Assembly (NCBI GenBank): GCA_022837485.1 | Contig: JALHHH010000023.1 | Span: forward strand, 1-47,015 | Direction: 5' to 3' | DNA: 47,015 nt | Origin: Bacteroidales bacterium | GTDB lineage: Bacteria > Bacteroidota > Bacteroidia > Bacteroidales > Lentimicrobiaceae | Shown here: positions 8,380-15,241 of the stretch, in pieces | How positions within the stretch are numbered: the first letter of the stretch is position 1 | Layout of the letters: the number at the start of each line of letters is the position of its first letter | Notes under the pieces: model-generated | The model's database searches: none | The model's input: the letters and a program-made list of their open reading frames with translations, nothing else | What the model was told of the DNA's origin: nothing | Program-made: the position numbers and the translations under genes

Positions 8380-8649
8380 TTACCAACTGGCTTTTTTCAC
8401 GCCCGGAATAAGGCCATCGAGGGCCATGAAACGGAAATTAATACGCGAAATGCCAAATTGGCGCATGTATCCTTTCGGACGACCGGTGAGCTTGCAACGG
8501 TTGTGCAGGCGCACGGGTGAAGCATTTTTCGGAAGCTTCTGAAGTGCGATATAATCGCCGGCTTCTTTCAGTTCAGCACGTTTGGCCGCGTATTTGGCGA
8601 CAAGGCGTTCTCTTTTAAGTTCCCTTGCCTTCATTGATTCCTTTGCCAT
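8380..8649 (-). CDS. rpsN: 30S ribosomal protein S14, zinc-free form
   Basis: Head protein of the small subunit. From the ATG at 8649 the product is 89 residues (MAKESMKARELKRERLVAKY) ending FMALDGLIPGVKKASW. The length, and a single Cys in RLHNRCKLTGRPKGYMRQFG instead of two CxxC pairs, mark the C-minus form. Together with the zinc-free L36 this suggests a ribosome that spares zinc. It is 4 bases before rplE's start on the transcript. Confidence 0.96.
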   Translation of the reverse strand: MAKESMKARELKRERLVAKYAAKRAELKEAGDYIALQKLPKNASPVRLHNRCKLTGRPKGYMRQFGISRINFRFMALDGLIPGVKKASW

Positions 8650-8653
8650 ATCG

Positions 8654-9208
8654 TTATTTCTGATTTTTGAATGGTAAACCAAATTCTTTAAGCAGTGCCA
8701 GGCACTCCTGATCGGTACGGGCAGAAGTTACAAAGGTGATATCCATACCATTGATCTTTGCCACTTTGTCGATCAGGATTTCCGGAAATATGATCTGTTC
8801 GGTAACACCAAGAGTGTAATTACCGCGTCCGTCGAATCCTTTCTCATTAATTCCGCGGAAGTCCCTGATTCGGGGGATAGCAACGGAAACAAGGCGGTCG
8901 AGGAATTCGTACATCTTATCGCCCCTGAGTGTAACCCGTGCCCCGATCGGCATTCCTTTACGGAGCTTAAAGTTTGAAATGTCTTTGCGCGACTTTGTAG
9001 CAACTGCTTTCTGTCCGGTAAGGGCTGTAAGTTCATTAACTCCTGCATCAACCAGTTTCTTGTCGGCAATCGCTGTACCAAGTCCCTGATTAACACTGAT
9101 TTTCAGCAGCCTGGGGACCTGCATCACGGTTTTGTACTGAAACTTTTCCGTAAGAGCCGGAATAATTTCCTGCCTGTACTTATCTTTTAAGCGTGGTGAA
9201 TAGTTCAT
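8654..9208 (-). CDS. rplE: 50S ribosomal protein L5
   Basis: Central-protuberance protein that binds 5S rRNA and contacts the P-site tRNA. It starts MNYSPRLKDKYRQEIIPAL and carries AVATKSRKDISNFKLRKGMP, RLVSVAIPRIRDFRGI and GNYTLGVTEQIIFPEI, all family signatures. Length 184. Its ATG overlaps the rplX stop codon by one base, so the two genes are likely translationally coupled. Confidence 0.97.
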   Translation of the reverse strand: MNYSPRLKDKYRQEIIPALTEKFQYKTVMQVPRLLKISVNQGLGTAIADKKLVDAGVNELTALTGQKAVATKSRKDISNFKLRKGMPIGARVTLRGDKMYEFLDRLVSVAIPRIRDFRGINEKGFDGRGNYTLGVTEQIIFPEILIDKVAKINGMDITFVTSARTDQECLALLKEFGLPFKNQK

Positions 9209-9531
9209 TATTTAATTACCTCCCCGGACTTTTTAGAATAACGGACTGATTTATTGGTCTTCTCGTCAAGTTTACGACCTACGCGGGTCGGAACGCCGGT
9301 GTTATCGACAACCATAAGGTTTGAAACATGGATTCCGGCTTCTTTTTTGACGATGCCACCCTGTGCATTTTTTGCATTGGGTTTGGTGTGCTTTGAGATC
9401 AGGTTAACACCCTCTACGATGGCTTGCATTTTTTCTACATCCACTTCAAGGACCTTTCCCTGTTTTCCCTTAGAGTCACCGGCTATAACCTTCACGGTGT
9501 CGCCTTTCTTTATACTAAGTTTCGTGCTCAT
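9208..9531 (-). CDS. rplX: 50S ribosomal protein L24
   Basis: Assembly-initiator protein of the large subunit with a KOW motif at the N-terminus (KKGDTVKVIAGDSKGKQGKV). The ATG at 9531 gives MSTKLSIKKGDTVKV (107 residues); a TTG five codons upstream is less likely. The mid-region VEGVNLISKHTKPNAKNAQG is conserved. Its stop codon shares a base with the rplE start. Confidence 0.96.
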   Translation of the reverse strand: MSTKLSIKKGDTVKVIAGDSKGKQGKVLEVDVEKMQAIVEGVNLISKHTKPNAKNAQGGIVKKEAGIHVSNLMVVDNTGVPTRVGRKLDEKTNKSVRYSKKSGEVIK

Positions 9532-9546
9532 ATGCTTGTGGGTCAA

Positions 9547-9915
9547 TTACAGCACCTCGGGTGCCAGTGAAACAATCTTCATGTATTGCTTTTCACGCAA
9601 TTCTCTGGCGACCGGCCCAAAGATACGGGTTCCGGACATTTCACCAGCGTTGTTGAGCAATACTACAGCGTTGTCGTCAAAGCGGATATAGGAGCCGTCG
9701 TTGCGGCGGATTTCTTTCTTGGTTCTGACAACCACTGCCTTGGCAACCGTACCCTTTTTTATATTCCCGGAAGGGAGGGCATGTTTTACGGTTACAACAA
9801 TTTTATCGCCAATAGAGGCATAGCGTTTGCGGGTTCCACCCAGCACACGGATGCAAAGTACTTCTTTTGCACCGCTGTTGTCCGCTACCGTAAGTCGTGA
9901 TTCCTGTTGTATCAT
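9547..9915 (-). CDS. rplN: 50S ribosomal protein L14
   Basis: Large-subunit interface protein contacting the small subunit (bridge B8). It begins MIQQESRLTVADNSGAKEVL, the family signature, and ends REKQYMKIVSLAPEVL. Length 122 matches almost all bacterial L14 proteins. It is 2 bases after rpsQ and starts the classical spc block, here without a visible promoter break. Confidence 0.97.
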   Translation of the reverse strand: MIQQESRLTVADNSGAKEVLCIRVLGGTRKRYASIGDKIVVTVKHALPSGNIKKGTVAKAVVVRTKKEIRRNDGSYIRFDDNAVVLLNNAGEMSGTRIFGPVARELREKQYMKIVSLAPEVL

Positions 9916-9917
9916 AA

Positions 9918-10175
9918 TTACTTGGCTCTTTCAATGATTTCGACTAATCTCCAGCACTTGTTTTTGCTCAGAGGACGGGTTTCTGCAATAAGGACGGTAT
10001 CGCCGATGTTGCATTCATTTTTCTCGTCGTGGGCGGAAAATTTTGTAGTTTTCTTCACAAATTTTCCATATTTGGGGTGCTTCTCGCGGCGTTCGACCTG
10101 AACTACGATAGACTTCTCCATTTTGTTGCTGACAACAACCCCAATTCTTTCTTTTCTCAGATTTCTGGTTTCCAT
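9918..10175 (-). CDS. rpsQ: 30S ribosomal protein S17
   Basis: OB-fold small-subunit protein binding the 5' domain of 16S rRNA. It begins METRNLRKERIGVVVSNKME; conserved stretches are KYGKFVKKTTKFSAHDEKN and VLIAETRPLSKNKCWRLVEI. Length 85. It lies between rpmC (11-base gap) and rplN (2-base gap). Confidence 0.97.
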   Translation of the reverse strand: METRNLRKERIGVVVSNKMEKSIVVQVERREKHPKYGKFVKKTTKFSAHDEKNECNIGDTVLIAETRPLSKNKCWRLVEIIERAK

Positions 10176-10186
10176 AGCTCCTACGG

Positions 10187-10417
10187 TTATTGGTTGTTAG
10201 CGGTAGCTGTACCCTTGGACGATGCTGCTTCCTGGTTGCGCTTGTGAAGCTCGGTAACCATACGTGCAATTGTCCTGCGGTAATTTTTGATTTTATTGGG
10301 GTTCTCAAGAGGTGAAACAGCGTGGTTAAGCTTAAGCTTGATTAGCTGTTTGCGCTCTTCATCGAGCCGTTCAATGAGTTCGGCTGTTGAAAGCTCTCTA
10401 ATGACTTCTTGTTTCAT
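10187..10417 (-). CDS. rpmC: 50S ribosomal protein L29
   Basis: Helical hairpin protein at the peptide exit, part of the docking site for trigger factor and SRP. It carries the family pattern ELIERLDEERKQLIKLKLNH followed by NPNKIKNYRRTIARMVTEL. A short Ala/Ser/Thr-rich tail (residues about 64-76) extends the usual length of about 65. It is 6 bases after rplP. Confidence 0.95.
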   Translation of the reverse strand: MKQEVIRELSTAELIERLDEERKQLIKLKLNHAVSPLENPNKIKNYRRTIARMVTELHKRNQEAASSKGTATANNQ

Positions 10418-10423
10418 CTTGCG

Positions 10424-10852
10424 TTATATTGATTCTTCAACGTAATCTCTTCTTACCACAAACTTGGTAGCAACGGGCAATTTCTGCGCACCAAGACGGA
10501 GGGCTTCCTTTGCAACATCCACGGGTACACCTTCGGCTTCGAAGAGAATACGGCCTGGGCTGATGCGTGCCACAAAATATTCGGGTGCACCTTTACCTTT
10601 ACCCATACGTACTTCCGCGGGTTTCTTGGTAACAGGCTTATCGGGGAAAATGCGAATCCATATCTGGCCTTCACGTTTCATGTAACGGCTGATGGCCTGA
10701 CGGGCTGCTTCTATCTGGCGGCCTGTGATCCATGCCTCTTCCAGGGTTTTAATAGCAAATGAACCAAATGAAATCTCTGCACCACGCTTGGTGTTGCCTT
10801 TCATTTTGCCCTTCTGCATTTTCCTGTACTTGGTTTTCTTTGGCTGTAACAT
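10424..10852 (-). CDS. rplP: 50S ribosomal protein L16
   Basis: Large-subunit protein needed for proper A-site tRNA positioning and peptidyl-transferase activity. It begins MLQPKKTKYRKMQKGKMKG and contains EAWITGRQIEAARQAISRYM, WIRIFPDKPVTKKPAEVRMG and GKGAPEYFVARISPGRILFE. Length 142. It is followed after 6 bases by rpmC. Confidence 0.97.
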   Translation of the reverse strand: MLQPKKTKYRKMQKGKMKGNTKRGAEISFGSFAIKTLEEAWITGRQIEAARQAISRYMKREGQIWIRIFPDKPVTKKPAEVRMGKGKGAPEYFVARISPGRILFEAEGVPVDVAKEALRLGAQKLPVATKFVVRRDYVEESI

Positions 10853-10891
10853 TATTGTCGGATATTGAACGTGTTTTTGTTACTCAGTTTC

Positions 10892-11638
10892 TTACTTCTT
10901 CGGAGTCCTGTTGCGGTTCCCGCGCGGAGGTCTTCCACCGGTTCTCGGAGGCATCGATTTCTCACGGGCTCCACTGCTTGCCTGGGCTTCTGCTGAAGGA
11001 GTGAGATCTACCTTTCCGTAAACTTCACCTTTGCAAATCCAGACTTTGATACCAATACGGCCGTAGGTTGTATGGGCTTCAGCTACAGCGTAGTCGATGT
11101 CGGCTCTCAGCGTATGAAGTGGGGTACGGCCCTCCTTGATCATCTCGCGGCGAGCCATTTCAGCTCCTGCAAGCCTTCCCGAAATCAATACTTTAATTCC
11201 TTCAGCACCAATACGCATGGTTGAGGCGATGGCAGTCTTGATTGCACGGCGGTATGATATACGACCTTCAATCTGACGGGCAATCGAGTTGGCCACGATT
11301 ACTGCATCCATCTCAGGACGTTTGATCTCGGATATATTGATCTGGATCTCCTTCTTGGTTACCTTCTTCAATTCTTCCTTCAGTTTGTCAACTTCCTGAC
11401 CACCCTTACCAATAATGATACCCGGACGGGCAGTATGGATTGTCACGGTAACGAGCTTCAGCGTACGTTCGATAACGATCTTTGAAACTCCGGCTTTGGA
11501 TAAACGGGCATTCAGATATTTGCGGATCTGGTCATCTTCTACCAGTTTGCTTTCGAAACTCTTTCCGCCATACCAGTTGGAATCCCATCCTCTGATGATG
11601 CCTAACCTGTTACCTATTGGATTTGTCTTTTGTCCCAT
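10892..11638 (-). CDS. rpsC: 30S ribosomal protein S3
   Basis: Small-subunit protein at the mRNA entry site. It starts MGQKTNPIGNRLGIIRGWDS. The KH type-2 domain lies at about residues 40-110 (TARPGIIIGKGGQEVDKL) and the C-terminal domain contains MRIGAEGIKVLISGRLAGAE. A basic tail rich in Arg, Gly and Pro (about 225-248) extends beyond the core. It sits between rplV (48-base gap) and rplP. Confidence 0.97.
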   Translation of the reverse strand: MGQKTNPIGNRLGIIRGWDSNWYGGKSFESKLVEDDQIRKYLNARLSKAGVSKIVIERTLKLVTVTIHTARPGIIIGKGGQEVDKLKEELKKVTKKEIQINISEIKRPEMDAVIVANSIARQIEGRISYRRAIKTAIASTMRIGAEGIKVLISGRLAGAEMARREMIKEGRTPLHTLRADIDYAVAEAHTTYGRIGIKVWICKGEVYGKVDLTPSAEAQASSGAREKSMPPRTGGRPPRGNRNRTPKK

Positions 11639-11686
11639 TCAACAAATGATTATTTGGTTGTTAAAGCCTGCTTTGCAGTAATATTA

Positions 11687-12094
11687 TTATTTTTCTTGTG
11701 CTACTCTGTTATCGATGAGCAGTGTCACGTGGTTTGAACGCTTGCGGATTCTGTGGGCACGACCCTGAGGAGCAGTACGGATACGCTTCAGTGAGCGGCC
11801 GCCGTCAACGCCGACTTCCTTAATATACAGACTGGTGTCTTCTATGCGCACACCCTCATTCTTGGCCTGCCAGTTAGCGAGTGCCGAGAGAAGCAATTTA
11901 TGCATACGGCCGCTGGCTTCCTTTGGCGAATGTTTCAGTACATTCAGTGCCAGTTCTACCTTCATACCGCGGATCATATCAGCGATCAGCCGCATCTTCC
12001 TGGGTGAGGTAGGGCAATTCCTGAGGCTGGCAAAGGCCGCGGTCTTCCTGGCTTCATTGATCTGCTCAGCCCTGTTATGTTTACGTGATCCCAT
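11687..12094 (-). CDS. rplV: 50S ribosomal protein L22
   Basis: Large-subunit protein whose beta-hairpin lines the nascent-peptide exit tunnel. It contains LRNCPTSPRKMRLIADMIRG and the hairpin region GGRSLKRIRTAPQGRAHRIR; no hairpin deletion of the kind linked with macrolide resistance is apparent. Length 135, with an N-terminal extension of about 20 residues. It is 14 bases after rpsS. Confidence 0.97.
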   Translation of the reverse strand: MGSRKHNRAEQINEARKTAAFASLRNCPTSPRKMRLIADMIRGMKVELALNVLKHSPKEASGRMHKLLLSALANWQAKNEGVRIEDTSLYIKEVGVDGGRSLKRIRTAPQGRAHRIRKRSNHVTLLIDNRVAQEK

Positions 12095-12108
12095 TGGTTT
12101 TTCCTTCT

Positions 12109-12387
12109 TTATTTTTTACCTTTATCTTTACTACCGGCGTGTCCCCTGAAAATACGGGTCGGTGAAAACTCTCCGAGTTTGTGTCCTACCATGTTCTCAG
12201 TTACATAAACCGGGATGAATTTGTTTCCGTTGTGGACTGCAATGGTTTGTCCAACAAAGTCCGGAGATATCATCGAAGCACGTGACCAGGTTTTAATAAC
12301 AACTTTCTTGTTGGAGTTAACCACGTCCAGTACTTTCTTTTCCAGTTTGTAGTCGATATAAGGACCTTTTTTAAGCGAACGGCTCAT
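12109..12387 (-). CDS. rpsS: 30S ribosomal protein S19
   Basis: Small-subunit head protein that forms a complex with S13. It begins MSRSLKKGPYIDYKLEKKVL and contains the highly conserved TWSRASMISPDFVGQTIAVH and GHKLGEFSPTRIFRGHAG. Length 92. It is 23 bases after rplB. Confidence 0.97.
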   Translation of the reverse strand: MSRSLKKGPYIDYKLEKKVLDVVNSNKKVVIKTWSRASMISPDFVGQTIAVHNGNKFIPVYVTENMVGHKLGEFSPTRIFRGHAGSKDKGKK

Positions 12388-12410
12388 CTTTATTGCTGTT
12401 TAAGGTTCAA

Positions 12411-13235
12411 TTACTTCTTCCTTCTTTCGATGATGTATTTATTGGAAGCTTTCTTCGGATAACGGGTCTTGTATCCCTTTGCCGGCAATCCCTTGCGCGA
12501 CCTCGGGTGACCTCCGGTAGCTCTTCCTTCACCACCACCCATCGGGTGATCAACCGGGTTCATAACAACAGCACGGGTGCGCGGACGACGTCCGAGCCAG
12601 CGGCTACGACCGGCTTTTCCTGAAACTTCCAGGTTGTGCTCGGTATTTGAAACCATTCCAATGGTTGCTTTGCAGCTTTGAAGAATCATGCGGGTTTCTC
12701 CGGAAGGCAATTTAATGACGGCAAATTTTCCATCGCGCGACATCAGCTGTGCCGATGAACCTGCACTGCGCGCCATCTTGGCTCCCTGTCCCGGCCTGAG
12801 TTCAATATTGTGAATAACAGTACCGAACGGAATTTCACTTAAATAAAGCGTATTCCCAATCTCGGGCTGTGCGCCCTTACCGGCCATCACCTGCTGTCCA
12901 ACTTTCAATCCGTTGGGGGCAACAATGTAACGCTTCTCACCATCGGCATAATACAGCAACGCAATGCGGGCAGTACGGTTCGGATCGTATTCAATGGTTT
13001 TTACTGTCGCAGGTATGTTTTCCTTATCACGTTTGAAATCAATGATACGGTACTTCTGCTTGTGTCCGCCACCGATCGACCTGATGGTCATTTTTCCGGT
13101 GTTATTTCGGCCACCTGAGCTTTTCCTCGCCACCAACAAGCTCTTTTCAGGACTTGTCGCTGTAATGTCATCCAGTGCGCTAACCAGTTTGAAGCGCTGA
13201 CTTGATGTGGTCGGTTTGAATTTTTTTAAAGCCAT
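12411..13235 (-). CDS. rplB: 50S ribosomal protein L2
   Basis: Universally conserved protein essential for subunit association and peptidyl-transferase centre integrity. It has the OB-like and SH3-like domains; the C-terminal segment VVMNPVDHPMGGGEGRATGG includes the invariant His of the DHPMGGGEG loop. Length 274 is typical. It is 5 bases after rplW. Confidence 0.98.
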   Translation of the reverse strand: MALKKFKPTTSSQRFKLVSALDDITATSPEKSLLVARKSSGGRNNTGKMTIRSIGGGHKQKYRIIDFKRDKENIPATVKTIEYDPNRTARIALLYYADGEKRYIVAPNGLKVGQQVMAGKGAQPEIGNTLYLSEIPFGTVIHNIELRPGQGAKMARSAGSSAQLMSRDGKFAVIKLPSGETRMILQSCKATIGMVSNTEHNLEVSGKAGRSRWLGRRPRTRAVVMNPVDHPMGGGEGRATGGHPRSRKGLPAKGYKTRYPKKASNKYIIERRKK

Positions 13236-13240
13236 TATCT

Positions 13241-13531
13241 TTAAATATTGCTATAAAAATCAATTGTTTCACCCTCAGCTAAAGTTACTATAGCCTTCTT
13301 GTATGAACCTGCACGTCCCTTTACCAGTCCGGTTTTGGTGTACCTTGACTTGGACTTGCCAGCATAGTTCATGGTGTTTACATCTGTAACTTCAACTCCG
13401 TAAATCTCCTCAACGGCTTTTTTAATCTGCAGCTTGTTGGAATCCTTCTGCACGATAAACCCGTAGCGTTGAAGCTTGTCGCCTAAGGCCGTCATCTTTT
13501 CCGTAACTACCGGCTTTATTATGATTCCCAT
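13241..13531 (-). CDS. rplW: 50S ribosomal protein L23
   Basis: Peptide-exit protein and main docking point of trigger factor. It begins MGIIIKPVVTEKMTALGDKL and contains EIYGVEVTDVNTMNYAGKSK and the positively charged loop before VKGRAGSYKKAIVTLAEG. Length 96. The 54 bases between rplD and rplW hold no further gene. Confidence 0.96.
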   Translation of the reverse strand: MGIIIKPVVTEKMTALGDKLQRYGFIVQKDSNKLQIKKAVEEIYGVEVTDVNTMNYAGKSKSRYTKTGLVKGRAGSYKKAIVTLAEGETIDFYSNI

Positions 13532-13585
13532 CGTTTTTGGTGTTAATGGTTCTTAATCTCAGCGCTGTGAGCGTGAATTTCTTTT

Positions 13586-14215
13586 TTAATTCTCAAAGGT
13601 CTTTTCGATTTCGGCAACCGAGCTTTCGAGAATGATCAGATTGTGGGCACGAAGAATTTCGTATGTATTTAAATCACAAGCCCTTACAACCTTTGCCTGC
13701 TTCAGATTTCGGGAGGACAAATATAAGGCTTTATTGCTTTCGCTCAGCACCATAAGTGTCTTTTTTCCTGAAAGTTGCAGCTTCTCGAGTACTTCGATGA
13801 AATTTTTGGTCTTCGGCTTGTCAAAGGAAAAGTCCTCCAGTACCACAATCTCATTGCCTTTAGCCTTGTAGCTGAGTGCCGACATACGGGCAAGCTGTTT
13901 CAGCTTTTTGTTCAGCTTAAAACTGTAATCTCTCGGCTGAGGTCCGAAAACCCTGGCACCACCGCGCATAAGCGGAGATTTGATGCTGCCGGCACGGGCA
14001 CCACCGGTACCTTTTTGCCTCTTCAGTTTACGGGTACTTCCCGAAACAACCGATTTCTCGAGTGAGCTGTGCGTTCCCTGACGCTGATTTGCCAGATACT
14101 GCTTCGTATCAAGATAAATAGCGTGGTCGTTAGGTTCGATATTGAATACCGAGTCGTTAAGGGTAACCGTTTTTGTGGTCTTCTCCCCTTTGATGTTATA
14201 TACTGTTAGCTCCAT
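13586..14215 (-). CDS. rplD: 50S ribosomal protein L4
   Basis: Exit-tunnel protein and, in Escherichia coli, autogenous repressor of the S10 operon. The loop reaching the tunnel is at about residues 44-100 (RQGTHSSLEKSVVSGSTRKL, KRQKGTGGARAGSIKSPLMR, GGARVFGPQPRDYSFKLNKK). Length 209. Its start overlaps the end of rplC by 10 bases, which implies translational coupling. Confidence 0.97.
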   Translation of the reverse strand: MELTVYNIKGEKTTKTVTLNDSVFNIEPNDHAIYLDTKQYLANQRQGTHSSLEKSVVSGSTRKLKRQKGTGGARAGSIKSPLMRGGARVFGPQPRDYSFKLNKKLKQLARMSALSYKAKGNEIVVLEDFSFDKPKTKNFIEVLEKLQLSGKKTLMVLSESNKALYLSSRNLKQAKVVRACDLNTYEILRAHNLIILESSVAEIEKTFEN

Positions 14216-14835
14216 CTTTCAACAATTACATATGATCCAGCAGGTCCGGGTATCGAACCTTTGACTAATAAAAGATTCTTTTCCTTAACGATCTTCACGA
14301 TCTGGAGGTTGATCATCTTCCTGCGCTGATTGCCGGTTTGCCCAGCCATGCGAAGGCCTTTGAAAACGCGTGAAGGCCATGAGGATGCACCAACCGATCC
14401 GGGAGCTCTGAGCCTGTTGTGCTGACCGTGAGTAGTTCCGCCTACACCACTGAAACCATGGCGACGGATAACTCCCTGGAATCCCTTACCTTTAGTAATT
14501 CCAACTACGTCAACGTATTCGCCTTCAACGAAAACATCAACCTGTACCTGGTCACCAAACTGCTTCCTGTGTCCTGCTTCAAAACGGGTAAATTCTACAA
14601 CCTTGCGTTTCGGGCTTACACCGGCTTTGGCAAAATGACCTTTTTCAGCTTTGGTAGTATGCTTTTCTTTCTTGTCATCATACGCAAGCTGAATGGCTTC
14701 ATAGCCGTCAACTTCCATGGTTTTGATCTGGGTGACGTAGCATGGTCCGGCCTCAATTACCGTACAGGGTATATTCTTGCCGTTGGCATCGAATATACTG
14801 GTCATCCCGATTTTTTTTCCTATAATTCCTGACAT
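14206..14835 (-). CDS. rplC: 50S ribosomal protein L3
   Basis: Large-subunit protein that approaches the peptidyl-transferase centre and initiates assembly. It begins MSGIIGKKIGMTSIFDANGK and contains VVGITKGKGFQGVIRRHGF and the diagnostic GGTTHGQHNRLRAPGSVGAS. Length 209. It is 68 bases after rpsJ; that spacer has a small GC hairpin (ccgcc-tgc-ggcgg at about 14877-14889) of unknown meaning. Confidence 0.97.
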   Translation of the reverse strand: MSGIIGKKIGMTSIFDANGKNIPCTVIEAGPCYVTQIKTMEVDGYEAIQLAYDDKKEKHTTKAEKGHFAKAGVSPKRKVVEFTRFEAGHRKQFGDQVQVDVFVEGEYVDVVGITKGKGFQGVIRRHGFSGVGGTTHGQHNRLRAPGSVGASSWPSRVFKGLRMAGQTGNQRRKMINLQIVKIVKEKNLLLVKGSIPGPAGSYVIVERWS

Positions 14836-14903
14836 TGCAGTATCATGTTAAAATTGATGATTCTTTTTTCTGAACCCCGCCTGCGGCGGATCCCGGTAAA
14901 CGA

Positions 14904-15209
14904 TCAGACCTTGATCTCTACTTCCACTCCGCTGGGCAGCTCAAGCTTCATCAGCGCATCAATGGTCTTGCTGGTGGTGCTGTAGATATCGAGAAGGCGC
15001 TTGTATGAACTCAGTTCAAACTGCTCTCTCGATTTCTTATTGACAAAGGTTGACCTCAACACAGTGAATATCTTTTTGTTGGTCGGCAGGGGAATAGGGC
15101 CGTTCACAACTGCACCGGTAGATTTAACGGTCTTTACGATCTTTTCGGCAGATTTATCAACCAGATTGTGATCGTACGATTTCAGCTTTATTCTGATCCT
15201 TTGGCTCAC
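14904..15209 (-). CDS. rpsJ: 30S ribosomal protein S10
   Basis: Small-subunit head protein; also the NusE component of antitermination complexes. It begins MSQRIRIKLKSYDHNLVDKS and contains TGAVVNGPIPLPTNKKIFTV. Length 101. Unusually compared with proteobacteria, it directly follows fusA (32-base gap) with no tuf gene in between. Confidence 0.97.
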   Translation of the reverse strand: MSQRIRIKLKSYDHNLVDKSAEKIVKTVKSTGAVVNGPIPLPTNKKIFTVLRSTFVNKKSREQFELSSYKRLLDIYSTTSKTIDALMKLELPSGVEVEIKV

Positions 15210-15241
15210 GTTACTTTGGTTTATTGAATTAATTCCTTTGT

